DNA of 64,000 nucleotides from Bacillus licheniformis DSM 13 = ATCC 14580 (GTDB lineage Bacteria > Bacillota > Bacilli > Bacillales > Bacillaceae): the NCBI RefSeq assembly GCF_000011645.1, contig NC_006270.3, positions 534,501-598,500 of the forward strand, read 5' to 3'. Under the pieces are notes generated by a model. The model was not told the origin of the DNA. It was given only the letters and a program-made list of their open reading frames with translations, and made no database searches. Shown here piece by piece: positions 1 through 8,214 of the stretch. Made by a program: the position numbers and the translations under genes. Each line of letters begins with the position of its first letter. The stretch's first letter is position 1.

Positions 1-1068
1 CTGACCCGCCTCTGATGCAAGGCAGATGGTATTATCGTTGCCGATCACCTGAAATGCGATCTGGTTCATCAGCTCAGGCATCACCGGATTTACTTTGCCG
101 GGCATGATGGAGGAGCCGGGCTGGCGGGGCGGCAGCCGGATCTCGGCTAGACCTGCCCTCGGGCCAGACGCCATTAAACGTAAATCGTTGGCGATCTTGG
201 ACATGTTCATCATGCCGACTTTCAAAGCAGCCGATACTTCTGTGTAGGCATCCGTGTTTTGTGTGGCATCGACAAGATGGTCTGCGCCGGTCAGCTGATA
301 GCCGCTAATATCTGAGAGGTGCGCGACAACGTTTTGAATATATCTCGGATCGGCGTTCAAACCTGTGCCGACGGCCGTGGCCCCCATATTGACTTCATAG
401 AGATGATGCTGCGACTGCCTGATCCGCTGAATATCGCGTTCGATCACCCGGGAGTAGGCTTCGAATTCCTGGCCGAGCCTGATCGGGACGGCATCCTGAA
501 GATGGGTGCGGCCCATTTTAATGACTGAATCGAATTCCGCCGCTTTTTTGCGGAAGGCATCCAACATATGCTCCATCGTCGATAAGAGCCGTTTTAAGTG
601 ATTCAATGTGGCCAGATGAATGGCTGTCGGAAACACATCATTCGTTGATTGGGCCATATTGACATGTGTGTTCGGACTTAAATGGAAGTAATCCCCTTTT
701 TCTTTCCCTAAAAGTTCTAAACCTCTGTTTGCGATAACTTCATTCGTATTCATATTCATTGAAGTGCCGGCGCCGCCTTGAATGGGATCGACAATAAAAT
801 GCTCGTGCCAGAGCCCTTCCGCTATTTCGCCGGCAGCTTTTACGATGACTTCGCCAAGCTCTTTATATAAACGTTTAATATCCATGTTGGCGAGAGCCGC
901 CGCTTTTTTGACCATTGCCAAAGCTTTAATCAGCTCTTCATCAATCTGATAGCCTGTAATCGGAAAGTTCTCCACGGCTCTCATGGTTTGTACGCCGTAA
1001 TAGGCGTCAACGGGAACTTCTTTTTCACCTAGAAAATCCTTCTCGATCCTGGTTGCTTTCGTATCCAT
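1..1068 (-). CDS. aspA: Aspartate ammonia-lyase (aspartase), 3' end cut by window edge
   Basis: Partial gene reading off the left edge; about 356 residues of the usual 470-475 are present. The start at 1068 follows a GGAGG ribosome site. The fumarase/aspartase superfamily signature GSSIMPGKVNP is seen near the truncated end, and the N-terminal part has the usual motifs GGAGTSMNMNTNEV and STNDVFPTA. The family converts L-aspartate to fumarate and ammonia in the cytoplasm, feeding the TCA cycle. GSSIMPGKVNP is shared with class II fumarase, but the N-terminus (EKDFLGEKEVP, YYGVQTMRAVENF) fits aspartase better. No regulator is visible beside it. Confidence 0.9.
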   Translation of the reverse strand, partial: MDTKATRIEKDFLGEKEVPVDAYYGVQTMRAVENFPITGYQIDEELIKALAMVKKAAALANMDIKRLYKELGEVIVKAAGEIAEGLWHEHFIVDPIQGGAGTSMNMNTNEVIANRGLELLGKEKGDYFHLSPNTHVNMAQSTNDVFPTAIHLATLNHLKRLLSTMEHMLDAFRKKAAEFDSVIKMGRTHLQDAVPIRLGQEFEAYSRVIERDIQRIRQSQHHLYEVNMGATAVGTGLNADPRYIQNVVAHLSDISGYQLTGADHLVDATQNTDAYTEVSAALKVGMMNMSKIANDLRLMASGPRAGLAEIRLPPRQPGSSIMPGKVNPVMPELMNQIAFQVIGNDNTICLASEAGQ

Positions 1069-1373
1069 GGCAAAACCTCCGTAGGTTGTTTCTTATGATG
1101 TATTGTGCCTCGATCCGCCATGTTTTAATTTGCTTTTAAAAAAAGGAAAATCGTCTTCCGACATGGGGCTGTCAAGTAATAAAAAGCCTGTTTTATCTAA
1201 TGACATACGCTCATTTGCATGCCAAAAAAATTTAAAGGAAAGATATGAAGAAACAGACAAATGGTCAAATAATTATGTTTATTTATTATTAACTTAATTA
1301 AATTTCTTTACTTCATTTATCTATTTGTAGTAAATTTCCTTATATAAAATTTTCGTATGAGAAAGGAAGATCT
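1069..1373. other. Intergenic region, nothing recognised
   Basis: 305 bases between the divergent aspartase and glycosyltransferase genes. The distal half is AT-rich and probably holds the promoters. An open frame at 1103-1297 has no ribosome site and no recognisable protein, so it is not called. Confidence 0.5.
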
Positions 1374-2561
1374 ATGATGGGACATGTACTGATGATTAAT
1401 TTCCCGGGGGAAGGGCACATCAATCCTTCTATCGGCGTCACAAAGGAGCTGCAAAGGCGAGGGGAAAGCATCGTATATTATGCAGTTGAGGAATACGCTG
1501 AAAAAATTAAAAAAACAGGCGCAGAAGTCCGTTTATACCCGGATTTCAGAGAGGTTCTATCACCCGGGAAGAAAAAAGAAAAGATGGACTTTGCCGAAGT
1601 GGTTTACAATATGTCAAGTAAAGTCAATGAGATCGTTCAGTTCATCTACCGGGAAGTCAAGAGTGAATCTTATGATTATGTGATATATGACCATCACTTC
1701 TTAGCGGGGAAAATTATTGCTGAAATGCTTGAGCTGCCGAGCGTTTCGTTATGCACGACATTTGCAATGGACGAGCAGTTTGCAAAAACGTTTACCCCGC
1801 AAGGCGACCTTGAAAGCTCGCCTTATTTTGAAAAATTGAAAGGATCCCTCGGCGAATTAAGTGAGCGGTATCCTGTCAGTCTCGACAAGCCGTTTGACGT
1901 ATTCTCCTGTCCGGGGGATATCACGATTGTCTTTACTTCCAGAGCGTTTCAGCCTCATGCCGAACGATTTGGAAGTGACTATTTGTTTGTAGGGCCGTCG
2001 ATTGCGAGCAGGCAGGATCCGGGAAGCTTCCCGTTCGCCGAGCTGGAGGGGGAAACCGTCATCGTGATCTCGATGGGCACGATCTTTAATCAGCAAAAAG
2101 AGCTGTATCATATGTGTATCGAAGCGCTGAAAGACTTTGACGGCAAGGTGGTCATGTCTGTCGGGAAATCAACGGATCCTAGGGATCTCGGCAGCATACC
2201 GGATCATTTTATCGTGAGGCCGTATATCCCGCAATTGGAGGTTTTGAAACAAGCTGATGTATTTGTCACACACGGCGGTATGAACAGTACAAATGAAGGC
2301 CTTTACTTTGATACACCGCTCATCGTCATCCCGATGGGGGCAGACCAGTTTTTCGTCGCTGATCAGGTGGAACGTACAGGCGCCGGGATCAAGCTGGACA
2401 AAAATGAACTTTCCCCGGCTGTTTTACAAAAAACGATTAAAGATATGCTTGAAAACCGCTCCTATAAAGACGACGCCGCCAAAATCGGCCGCTCGCTCCG
2501 CAATGCCGGCGGCTATCAAAAAGCAGCGGATGCCGTATTGGAGTTGGCGGGGAGAAAGTAA
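1374..2561 (+). CDS. yojK: UDP-glycosyltransferase, macrolide (MGT) family, YojK-like
   Basis: 395 residues, the normal size for the GT1 glycosyltransferases YjiC/YdhE/YojK. The N-terminus has the acceptor-domain motif FPGEGHINPS. The C-terminal half has the nucleotide-sugar binding signature (RPYIPQLEVLKQADVFVTHG, then GGMNSTNEGL and GADQFF). These soluble enzymes transfer glucose from UDP-glucose to small hydrophobic acceptors. The sequence resembles YojK of B. subtilis more than the YjiC enzyme used to glycosylate flavonoids. The start is ATG 1374 or the adjacent ATG 1377, after AAAGGAAG. The natural substrate cannot be told from sequence. Confidence 0.88.
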   Translation: MMGHVLMINFPGEGHINPSIGVTKELQRRGESIVYYAVEEYAEKIKKTGAEVRLYPDFREVLSPGKKKEKMDFAEVVYNMSSKVNEIVQFIYREVKSESYDYVIYDHHFLAGKIIAEMLELPSVSLCTTFAMDEQFAKTFTPQGDLESSPYFEKLKGSLGELSERYPVSLDKPFDVFSCPGDITIVFTSRAFQPHAERFGSDYLFVGPSIASRQDPGSFPFAELEGETVIVISMGTIFNQQKELYHMCIEALKDFDGKVVMSVGKSTDPRDLGSIPDHFIVRPYIPQLEVLKQADVFVTHGGMNSTNEGLYFDTPLIVIPMGADQFFVADQVERTGAGIKLDKNELSPAVLQKTIKDMLENRSYKDDAAKIGRSLRNAGGYQKAADAVLELAGRK

Positions 2562-2584
2562 GACGCTCCAAAAACGGAGCGTCT
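2561..2584. terminator. Hairpin between convergent yojK and ydaT
   Basis: Inverted repeat AGACGCTCC / GGAGCGTCT (2561-2569 and 2576-2584) with a short A-rich loop, lying between the two stop codons. There is no clear T run on either side, so its efficiency as a terminator is uncertain. Confidence 0.5.
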
Positions 2585-2586
2585 CG

Positions 2587-3033
2587 CTAGTTCATCCTGA
2601 TCTTCCGCTCAACACTGCCGTCTTTTTTATGGACGACGACGGCGGTTCCTTTATTTTCGGCGATTTCTTTCGCCCGTTCGACGGCTTCTGCTTTTGTATC
2701 CTTTACTTCGCTGGCCCGCTTAGCGTCTTCGGCTTTGACTGCCCAGCCTTTTTCATGTTTGATGACATGCTCGCACTTTTCCGCAAGCTCCGGCCTGCTG
2801 CTCGAACCGCTGTCACCACGTTTTGTTTCATCGGCTTTTTCTGCATAGGATTTAAGCTCGCTTTTGCTTCTGTTATCCGCCCATTCCTTCGCCTGACTCG
2901 TCGCAATCGGAATTGCCCGGCTTTCGTCGTATCCTTCGTCAACCATCGCATTCGCAATTTCAATAGCTTTCTTTTTCACCGGTTTGTCCAAATGTTTCAA
3001 TGAAGCAGGATAGTCTTCCATTGACCATGGCAT
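2587..3033 (-). CDS. ydaT: General stress protein YdaT (ChaB/DUF2188 type)
   Basis: 148 residues, hydrophilic and lysine/glutamate rich. Residues 1-60 look like a ChaB-type domain (MPWSMEDYPASLK, DEGYDESRAIPIA). Residues 85-148 fit DUF2188 (GWAVKAEDAKRAS ... AVVVHKKDGSVERK). The start at 3033 follows GGAGGAAT. In B. subtilis ydaT is a SigB-dependent general stress gene, and it neighbours ydbA there as here. A SigB-like promoter is visible just upstream. The biochemical role is unknown. Confidence 0.85.
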   Translation of the reverse strand: MPWSMEDYPASLKHLDKPVKKKAIEIANAMVDEGYDESRAIPIATSQAKEWADNRSKSELKSYAEKADETKRGDSGSSSRPELAEKCEHVIKHEKGWAVKAEDAKRASEVKDTKAEAVERAKEIAENKGTAVVVHKKDGSVERKIRMN

Positions 3034-3061
3034 TTGGCCATTCCTCCTTTTTCATAAAGTT

Positions 3062-3088
3062 TTACCCGCTGGATGCCGATCAAAAAAC
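3062..3088 (-). promoter_or_regulatory. Probable SigB promoter of ydaT
   Basis: On the minus strand GTTTTT (3088-3083), a 15-base spacer, then GGGTAA (3067-3062), close to the SigB consensus GTTTAA / GGGTAT. It lies 29 bases upstream of the ydaT start. Confidence 0.55.
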
Positions 3089-3151
3089 ACGGATTCATCA
3101 GATGAATCATTGTATACTATAAAAAAACACAAATGAGAGGGCGAACCTTCC

Positions 3152-3976
3152 GTGCGCTACGACAAAACAGATTTGGAAAACGAACTGAAAAAAATTGAAA
3201 AATGGGAAAAGGAACAGCAGAAAGCATGGTTTTGGGAAAGGATCGGCCGGCTGCCGTTCAAAGTTCTGGACAAGCTTACGCCGGCATTCATTCAAGATAA
3301 AATCGGCCTGCTGCTAGACGAAATCGGCGGCTTTATTCAAAATGGAGGCCAATATTTGACGTCCGAAAAGCATCTGATCCGCCAGTTTCAAAAAAAGCTG
3401 CCGGATGAAACGATCGAAACGATTGAAGATATTCAATGGGCTCCTTTGGAAGTGATGGATCAAATATGTGAAAATCTCGGGAAAAACAGGGCGAATACCG
3501 CAGCAGTCCAAGGAGCGACAACCGGTGTGGGCGGCTTGTTCACGCTTGCCGTCGATATTCCCGCAATCCTCGGCCTTTCTTTAAAGACATTGCAGGACAT
3601 CGCGGTATCTTACGGCTACGATCCTAAAGAAAAAACGGAGCGGATGTTTATTATTAAATGTCTGCAGCTCAGCGCTGCTGATATTGTCGGGAAAAGGGCG
3701 ATCATTCAGGAACTCAGCCGATACCATCAACCATCAGGCTCCCGTGAAAATATGATTTCGCAAATTCAAGGCTGGCGGGAAGTTGTTTATACATACCGCG
3801 ATTCTTTCGGATGGAAAAAGCTGTTTCAAATGGTGCCAGTAGCAGGAATCCTTTTTGGTGCAATCTCAAATCGTTCGATGGTGAACGGTGTTGCCGAAAC
3901 AGGGATGATGATGTATAAAAAGCGGCGCATCATGGAAAGGCTTGCGGAGCTGGACGCGACAGAAACAGAGGGATAA
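3152..3976 (+). CDS. ydbA: EcsC-family protein YdbA
   Basis: 274 residues with a GTG start at 3152 after GAGAGGGCG. The charged N-terminal part (residues 1-60, many K/E/W) is followed by the EcsC-type core with glycine-rich hydrophobic stretches (GATTGVGGLFTLAVDIPAI and VAGILFGAISNRSMVNGVAE). EcsC proteins are membrane-associated and poorly understood. Position next to ydaT matches ydbA of B. subtilis. No catalytic residues can be named. Confidence 0.8.
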   Translation: MRYDKTDLENELKKIEKWEKEQQKAWFWERIGRLPFKVLDKLTPAFIQDKIGLLLDEIGGFIQNGGQYLTSEKHLIRQFQKKLPDETIETIEDIQWAPLEVMDQICENLGKNRANTAAVQGATTGVGGLFTLAVDIPAILGLSLKTLQDIAVSYGYDPKEKTERMFIIKCLQLSAADIVGKRAIIQELSRYHQPSGSRENMISQIQGWREVVYTYRDSFGWKKLFQMVPVAGILFGAISNRSMVNGVAETGMMMYKKRRIMERLAELDATETEG

Positions 3977-3977
3977 A

Positions 3978-4010
3978 AAGGCTGCCGTTTGATAACGGCA
4001 GCCTTTCTTA
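3978..4010. terminator. Bidirectional terminator between ydbA and the antiporter gene
   Basis: Perfect stem AAAGGCTGCCGTT / AACGGCAGCCTTT with a four-base loop, followed by TCTTA on the plus strand and closely preceded by A residues, so it can serve both convergent genes. Confidence 0.85.
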
Positions 4011-4015
4011 TAGAG

Positions 4016-5305
4016 TTACGCTTTTTCTGTAAAGCGAGGCAGTCTGAAGATAATCGCGCAAATGCCGCAGACGCCGATTAAAATCGGATAAAAAGAATAA
4101 GGAAGGATGCTGATAGGCGATATTTTCGCGATTTGTGCAGCTGACAGCATTTGTGCACCGTAAGGAATCAATCCTTGAACCGCACAGGAAAAAATATCAA
4201 GGATGCTCGCCGATTTCCTGTTGTCGATTCCGTACCTGTCAGATAAATCTTTTGCCAGCGGCCCCGCTGTAATGATGGCAATCGTATTGTTGGCCGTCGC
4301 CAGGTTTGCCGCGCTGACAAGGCCGGCAATGCCCGCTTCAGCTCCTTTTTTTGAACGGATTCTCCGCGATACAAATTGAAGGAGAAACGCGATCCCGCCG
4401 TTTCGCTTCATCATTTCCGCCATTCCGCCAATCAGAAGCGATAAAATGATCAGTTCAGACATCCCGCCGATGCCTTCGGTTATCGCCGTCAAATACGTAT
4501 GAAGCGTCAGGCTTCCGTCGGAAATTCCGATTACCCCGGCTAATACGATGCCGCCGAAAATAACGGCCATAACATTAAATCCGAGAAGGGCAAATATCAG
4601 AACCCCGAGATACGGCAGCACCTTCACCCAGCTGTAAGTCCCGGCTTGTGCTCCGGGATGCCCTCCGGCTGAGAACACCATCAGCAGAATGACCGTGGCA
4701 ACCGCGGCAGGCAGAACGATCAGGAAATTCGTTTTAAACTTGTCCGACATTTTCGTCTTTTGAGTGCGGACAGCGGCAATGGTCGTATCGGAAATAAATG
4801 ATAAGTTATCGCCGAACATCGCGCCCCCCACAACCGCAGCAACCGAATATGCCGCCGGAACGCCGATTTCAGCGCTAATCCCCGCTGCGATCGGAGCGAG
4901 CGCAGCAATCGTTCCGGTTGACGTGCCCATCGACACAGAGATAAACGCAGCGATGATAAATAAACCGGCAACCATAAACTGCCCCGGTACAAATGAAAGC
5001 GCGAGATTAACGGTTGATTCGACGGCCCCCATCGCCTTTGCGGCTGATGAAAACGCTCCGGCCAAAATAAAGATCATCACCATGATCATTATGTCGGGGT
5101 GCCCGGCGCCCTTCGCAAACCACTCCGTCTTTTGGCTGAGCTTCTCCTTCCTGTTCATCGCCAGTGAGACAACCGATGCCGCAAGCGCCGCGGCCACGAT
5201 TGGCAGGCTGTAAAAGTCGCCTGTGATCAAGCCTGATCCAACGAATAAACAAACAAATAAAAACAGCGGCAAAAGCCCTGAGGCTTTTCCGTTTTGATTT
5301 TGCAT
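4016..5305 (-). CDS. Na+/H+ antiporter, NhaC family
   Basis: 429 residues from ATG 5305, which has AGAGGTG at good spacing. The open frame extends 24 codons further upstream, but that stretch is arginine-rich and has no ribosome site. About 11 hydrophobic segments span the whole protein. The central stretch SMGTSTGTIAALAPIA ... GGAMFGDNLSFISDTT is typical of the NhaC/Na_H_antiporter family, where it forms the ion path. The expected role is exchange of cytoplasmic Na+ (or an organic acid or amino acid with Na+) for protons. Some relatives carry malate/lactate or amino acids, so the substrate is open. Confidence 0.8.
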   Translation of the reverse strand: MQNQNGKASGLLPLFLFVCLFVGSGLITGDFYSLPIVAAALAASVVSLAMNRKEKLSQKTEWFAKGAGHPDIMIMVMIFILAGAFSSAAKAMGAVESTVNLALSFVPGQFMVAGLFIIAAFISVSMGTSTGTIAALAPIAAGISAEIGVPAAYSVAAVVGGAMFGDNLSFISDTTIAAVRTQKTKMSDKFKTNFLIVLPAAVATVILLMVFSAGGHPGAQAGTYSWVKVLPYLGVLIFALLGFNVMAVIFGGIVLAGVIGISDGSLTLHTYLTAITEGIGGMSELIILSLLIGGMAEMMKRNGGIAFLLQFVSRRIRSKKGAEAGIAGLVSAANLATANNTIAIITAGPLAKDLSDRYGIDNRKSASILDIFSCAVQGLIPYGAQMLSAAQIAKISPISILPYSFYPILIGVCGICAIIFRLPRFTEKA

Positions 5306-5433
5306 GATGTACACCTCTTCTGTAGGTTCAAACCGTTTTTTCACCAATATCCAACACTTTAAAAGGCGCACGCGCAAAAGTCAAATGGTAAAATAAGTTC
5401 TGGAGAAAATCAAATCAAAAGCGGGGGAAGCCG

Positions 5434-6150
5434 ATGGATCGCAAAACGAATCTTCTTGAATTGACAAAGGAAGTCGCAGAAAAGCACGCCAATTTTCTTG
5501 TTTCGGAAGTGAACGACCATTGTATGCGAATTGCCGTTTTGGAGGGCGAATACGTATGGCATATCCATCCCGGCTCAGATGAACTGTTTATTGTTTTGGA
5601 AGGGGAGCTGTTGATCGATTTTCAGGATCGCCCCACAGAAGTTCTGAAAGCGAATGATTCCCTGCTGATTCCGAAAGGCGTCATTCACCGGACACGCGCT
5701 GATGTCAGGTCGGTTAACCTTTGTATAGAAAAAACTAATGCGGAAACCGTCCCGTTCGCGGAAGGGAATGTGCTGAAGCTGATACGGTGCAAATCAGCCG
5801 AACAAAAGCTTCAAGCATTCAGCGAGGCGCAGGCCAAATGGGCTCCGCTGCAAAACGTCAGCGGATTCATCAGGCAGTGGGGCGGATGGATGGAAACAGA
5901 AGACGGGCCGGAAGCCGTCGTCCTGGCGCTTTGGAAATCGAAGCACGATTATTTGAACTTTATGGCGGAACATCATGATGAGATATATGAAAGAACGCAT
6001 CAGAAAGGCACATTCGAATCCATCAACATTACGCTGTTTGAAGATCCTGCCGAGATATCTGAAACGCTGCAGAACAATACGCCGGCTCCGGTACCGGAAT
6101 GGACGGTAATGGGCAGCGGACGATTGCGCGATCCACACTCTCTTTCGTGA
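5434..6150 (+). CDS. Fused cupin (YdbB-like) and YdbC-like (DUF4937) protein
   Basis: 238 residues. Residues 1-105 are a single cupin domain (WHIHPGSDELFIVLEGE, then LIPKGVIHRT) with metal-ligand histidines as in YdbB. Residues 112-215 (LIRCKSAEQKLQAFSEAQ ... GFIRQWGGW ... YERTHQKGTFESINITLFE) match the YdbC/DUF4937 type. In B. subtilis these are two adjacent genes, ydbB and ydbC, beside gsiB; here one continuous frame carries both. The start at 5434 follows GGGGGAAG. A joint small-molecule enzymatic role is likely but undefined. Confidence 0.8.
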   Translation: MDRKTNLLELTKEVAEKHANFLVSEVNDHCMRIAVLEGEYVWHIHPGSDELFIVLEGELLIDFQDRPTEVLKANDSLLIPKGVIHRTRADVRSVNLCIEKTNAETVPFAEGNVLKLIRCKSAEQKLQAFSEAQAKWAPLQNVSGFIRQWGGWMETEDGPEAVVLALWKSKHDYLNFMAEHHDEIYERTHQKGTFESINITLFEDPAEISETLQNNTPAPVPEWTVMGSGRLRDPHSLS

Positions 6151-6163
6151 ATGTGCTATTTGT

Positions 6164-6189
6164 GTTTACTCTTTTTGAAATGTGGAATG
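6164..6189 (+). promoter_or_regulatory. Probable SigB promoter of gsiB
   Basis: GTTTAC (6164-6169), a 14-base spacer and GGAATG (6184-6189) resemble the SigB consensus GTTTAA / GGGTAT. It sits between the end of the fusion gene and gsiB, and gsiB is a textbook SigB target. Confidence 0.65.
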
Positions 6190-6224
6190 TAAAAACCATA
6201 ACACTTCAAAAGGAGGAATCAAAA

Positions 6225-6665
6225 ATGGCAAACAATAATGACGACAACAAAATGAGCAGGGAAGAAGCAGGCAGAAAAGGCGGAGAAAAAACAAGCCAAA
6301 ACCATGATAAAGAATTCTACCAAGAGATCGGTCAAAAAGGCGGAGAAGCTACAAGCCAAAACCATGACAAAGAATTCTACCAGGAAATCGGCGAAAAAGG
6401 CGGGGAAGCCACAAGCCGCAACCATGACAAAGAGTTCTACCAGGAAATCGGCGAAAAAGGCGGAGAAGCCACAAGCCGCAACCATGATAAAGAATTCTAC
6501 CAAGAAATCGGTGAAAAGGGCGGAGAAGCCACAAGCAAAAACCATGACAAAGAATTCTACCAGGAGATCGGTAAAAAAGGCGGAGAAGCCACAAGCCGCA
6601 ACCATGACAAGGAGTTCTATCAAGAAAACGGCGAAAAAGGCGGACGCCAAAGAAGAAGCGGTTAA
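6225..6665 (+). CDS. gsiB: Glucose starvation-inducible protein GsiB (hydrophilic repeat protein)
   Basis: 146 residues from ATG 6225, preceded by a strong AAGGAGGA site. Almost the entire protein is a tandem 20-residue repeat, EKGGEATSRNHDKEFYQEIG, in six near-identical copies plus a final partial one; the units are 60 bp in DNA. This is the LEA-like KGG repeat of GsiB, a hydrophilin made in bulk under general stress. The B. subtilis protein is about one repeat shorter. An open frame further upstream to 6099 would cross the promoter and is not used. Confidence 0.95.
   Translation: MANNNDDNKMSREEAGRKGGEKTSQNHDKEFYQEIGQKGGEATSQNHDKEFYQEIGEKGGEATSRNHDKEFYQEIGEKGGEATSRNHDKEFYQEIGEKGGEATSKNHDKEFYQEIGKKGGEATSRNHDKEFYQENGEKGGRQRRSG
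6272..6631 (+). repeat. 60-bp tandem repeat inside gsiB
   Basis: Six consecutive 60-bp units encode the 20-residue GsiB repeat, differing mainly at third codon positions and at the codon for Q/R/K before NHDKEF. Such an array can gain or lose units by recombination. It also creates long meaningless open frames on the opposite strand. Confidence 0.9.
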
Positions 6666-6675
6666 TGTGCGGTGA

Positions 6676-6708
6676 AGAGAGGGGCTGACAAACAGCCCCT
6701 CTCTTTTT
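6676..6708 (+). terminator. Terminator of gsiB
   Basis: Stem AGAGAGGGGCTG / CAGCCCCTCTCT followed by a run of five T residues. Confidence 0.9.
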
Positions 6709-6886
6709 ATGAAGATGCCTGCCGCTGCCGCTTGAACGCCCATATTAAATTATTATAAATTATTGATCTTCTGAAGAGATTTCCGGTCTGTTTTGTTATA
6801 TAATTTACAGATGATGCATCAAATTGTAGTTATAAAAGTTTGAATGCTAAAAGTTAAGGACTAAAGTACTGGTGGGAGTGTACCGA

Positions 6887-7927
6887 ATGGCAGCGTTGAT
6901 TAAATTTTTTCAGCATCCTGGGGTCAGGCGTTTTTCAGTTTTTGTTGTATTGGCGGGGGTTTTATATCTGTTCCGCAGCATGATGAATCTCATATTGCTC
7001 ACATTTATCTTTACGTTTTTGATGAACCGTCTGGAAAATGTGATCCGCGGTTTTTTAAACCGCTTTATTAAAGTCAGCCAGAGACTGATTATTTCTTGTT
7101 TGTATGCGGCTCTTGCCATCGCGCTTTCGATCGGCGGTGTGGTCTATTACCCCGTAATCGTCACCCAGATTCAGCAGCTGATCAAACAAGGAAAGCATAT
7201 CGCTTCTCACCCTGACAGCATTCCTTTTCTCGATATGATCACCGGTATGTTCGGCGATATCAATTTGACATCCTATTTGGAAAAGGGTCTTAACTTTATC
7301 TATACATATATCACGGATATCAGCACGTTTGGCCTGCAGGTGGTTATGTCATTGGTTCTCAGCATGTTCTTATTGATCGAAAAAGACAAAGTCATGAGCT
7401 TAATGGATAAATTTAAGACGAGCAAAATAGCTATTTTCTACGAGGAAATTGCTTACTTTGGGAAAAAATTCACGAGAACGTTCGGCAAGGTGCTTGAGGC
7501 TCAGTTTATTATCGCCACCATCAATTGCGCACTGACGACCATTGCCCTCGCCATTATGGGTTTTCCTCAGCTTTTCGGCCTTGCCGTCATGGTGTTTTTC
7601 CTCGGGCTGGTTCCGGTCGCAGGCGTTGTGCTCTCCCTTATTCCGTTAAGCATTATCGCCTACAGCATCGGCGGAATCGCTTATATCGTATCACTGGTAT
7701 TGGTCATCATGATCGTCCATGCGATAGAGGCCTATTTCCTCAATCCGAAATTGATGTCCGCAAAGACGGAGCTGCCGATTTTCTTCACGTTTATCGTGCT
7801 GATTTTTTCTGAACATTTTATTGGGATTTGGGGTTTAATTATCGGTATTCCAATATTTGTTTTCCTGCTTGATATACTTGATGTTACAAATCAGGAGAAA
7901 AACCGAACAGCAGGCACACGAAAATAG
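6887..7927 (+). CDS. ydbI: AI-2E family transporter YdbI
   Basis: 346 residues from ATG 6887, which has GGTGGGAG eight bases upstream; a GTG at 6872 is in frame but badly spaced. Seven to eight hydrophobic segments: two N-terminal pairs, a soluble loop around residues 110-145, then a C-terminal bundle with the family pattern FFLGLVPVAGVVLSLIPL. The AI-2E superfamily includes exporters and Na+(Li+)/H+ antiporters. B. subtilis ydbI sits at the same locus, and its substrate is not firmly known. Confidence 0.85.
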   Translation: MAALIKFFQHPGVRRFSVFVVLAGVLYLFRSMMNLILLTFIFTFLMNRLENVIRGFLNRFIKVSQRLIISCLYAALAIALSIGGVVYYPVIVTQIQQLIKQGKHIASHPDSIPFLDMITGMFGDINLTSYLEKGLNFIYTYITDISTFGLQVVMSLVLSMFLLIEKDKVMSLMDKFKTSKIAIFYEEIAYFGKKFTRTFGKVLEAQFIIATINCALTTIALAIMGFPQLFGLAVMVFFLGLVPVAGVVLSLIPLSIIAYSIGGIAYIVSLVLVIMIVHAIEAYFLNPKLMSAKTELPIFFTFIVLIFSEHFIGIWGLIIGIPIFVFLLDILDVTNQEKNRTAGTRK

Positions 7928-7954
7928 CATATATTTGTAAATCGAAAAATTCGG

Positions 7955-7983
7955 TTTACATATTTCGAATTTTCAGGTATAAC
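7955..7983 (+). promoter_or_regulatory. SigA-type promoter of the riboswitch-symporter unit
   Basis: TTTACA (7955-7960), 17-base spacer, TATAAC (7978-7983). It lies just upstream of the conserved riboswitch sequence. Confidence 0.7.
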
Positions 7984-7995
7984 TGTTATATAACG

Positions 7996-8145
7996 AAATA
8001 GCGCCACACGTTTAATCCTTTAGTAGGAGTGGGGGACCCGATCATTTGGGGTGAATTTTTCTGTTCCCGTGCGAACCGAAAGACGGACATCTCTTCGTCC
8101 GAACCCGTCAGCTAACCTCATCAACGTGAAGAGAGTCATGTGGAA
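7996..8145 (+). ncRNA. c-di-AMP riboswitch (ydaO/yuaA leader)
   Basis: The 5' leader contains the conserved blocks of the ydaO/yuaA element in order: GCGCC with a purine/pyrimidine-rich stem (8001 onwards), GGGGGACCC (8031-8039), TTTGGGGTGAAT (8045-8056), GAACCCGTCAGCTAACCTC (8101-8119), and a closing stem near AGAGAG. In this class c-di-AMP binding favours termination, and a strong terminator follows. The downstream gene is a dicarboxylate/amino-acid symporter rather than the K+ transporters controlled in B. subtilis 168. Confidence 0.88.
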
Positions 8146-8160
8146 CCAATTTTAATGGTA

Positions 8161-8194
8161 AAAGCCCGTGGGAGATCTCTCATGGGCTTTTTTT
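8161..8194 (+). terminator. Riboswitch expression-platform terminator
   Basis: Fifteen-base stem AAAGCCCGTGGGAGA / TCTCTCATGGGCTTT (two G-T pairs) followed directly by a T run. It ends 20 bases before the symporter start and so is positioned to switch that gene off. Confidence 0.9.
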
Positions 8195-8214
8195 AGAAAG
8201 GGGAGATATGTTAT

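Noticed and set aside
1103..1297. 64-codon frame between aspartase and the glycosyltransferase
   Set aside because: No ribosome site, no recognisable domain, and it lies in the likely promoter region.
6272..6631. Possible CRISPR array
   Set aside because: The 60-bp units are contiguous coding repeats without spacers.
6219..6743. Long open frames antisense or out of frame to gsiB
   Set aside because: They arise from the 60-bp repeat, cross the gsiB terminator and have low-complexity products without ribosome sites.
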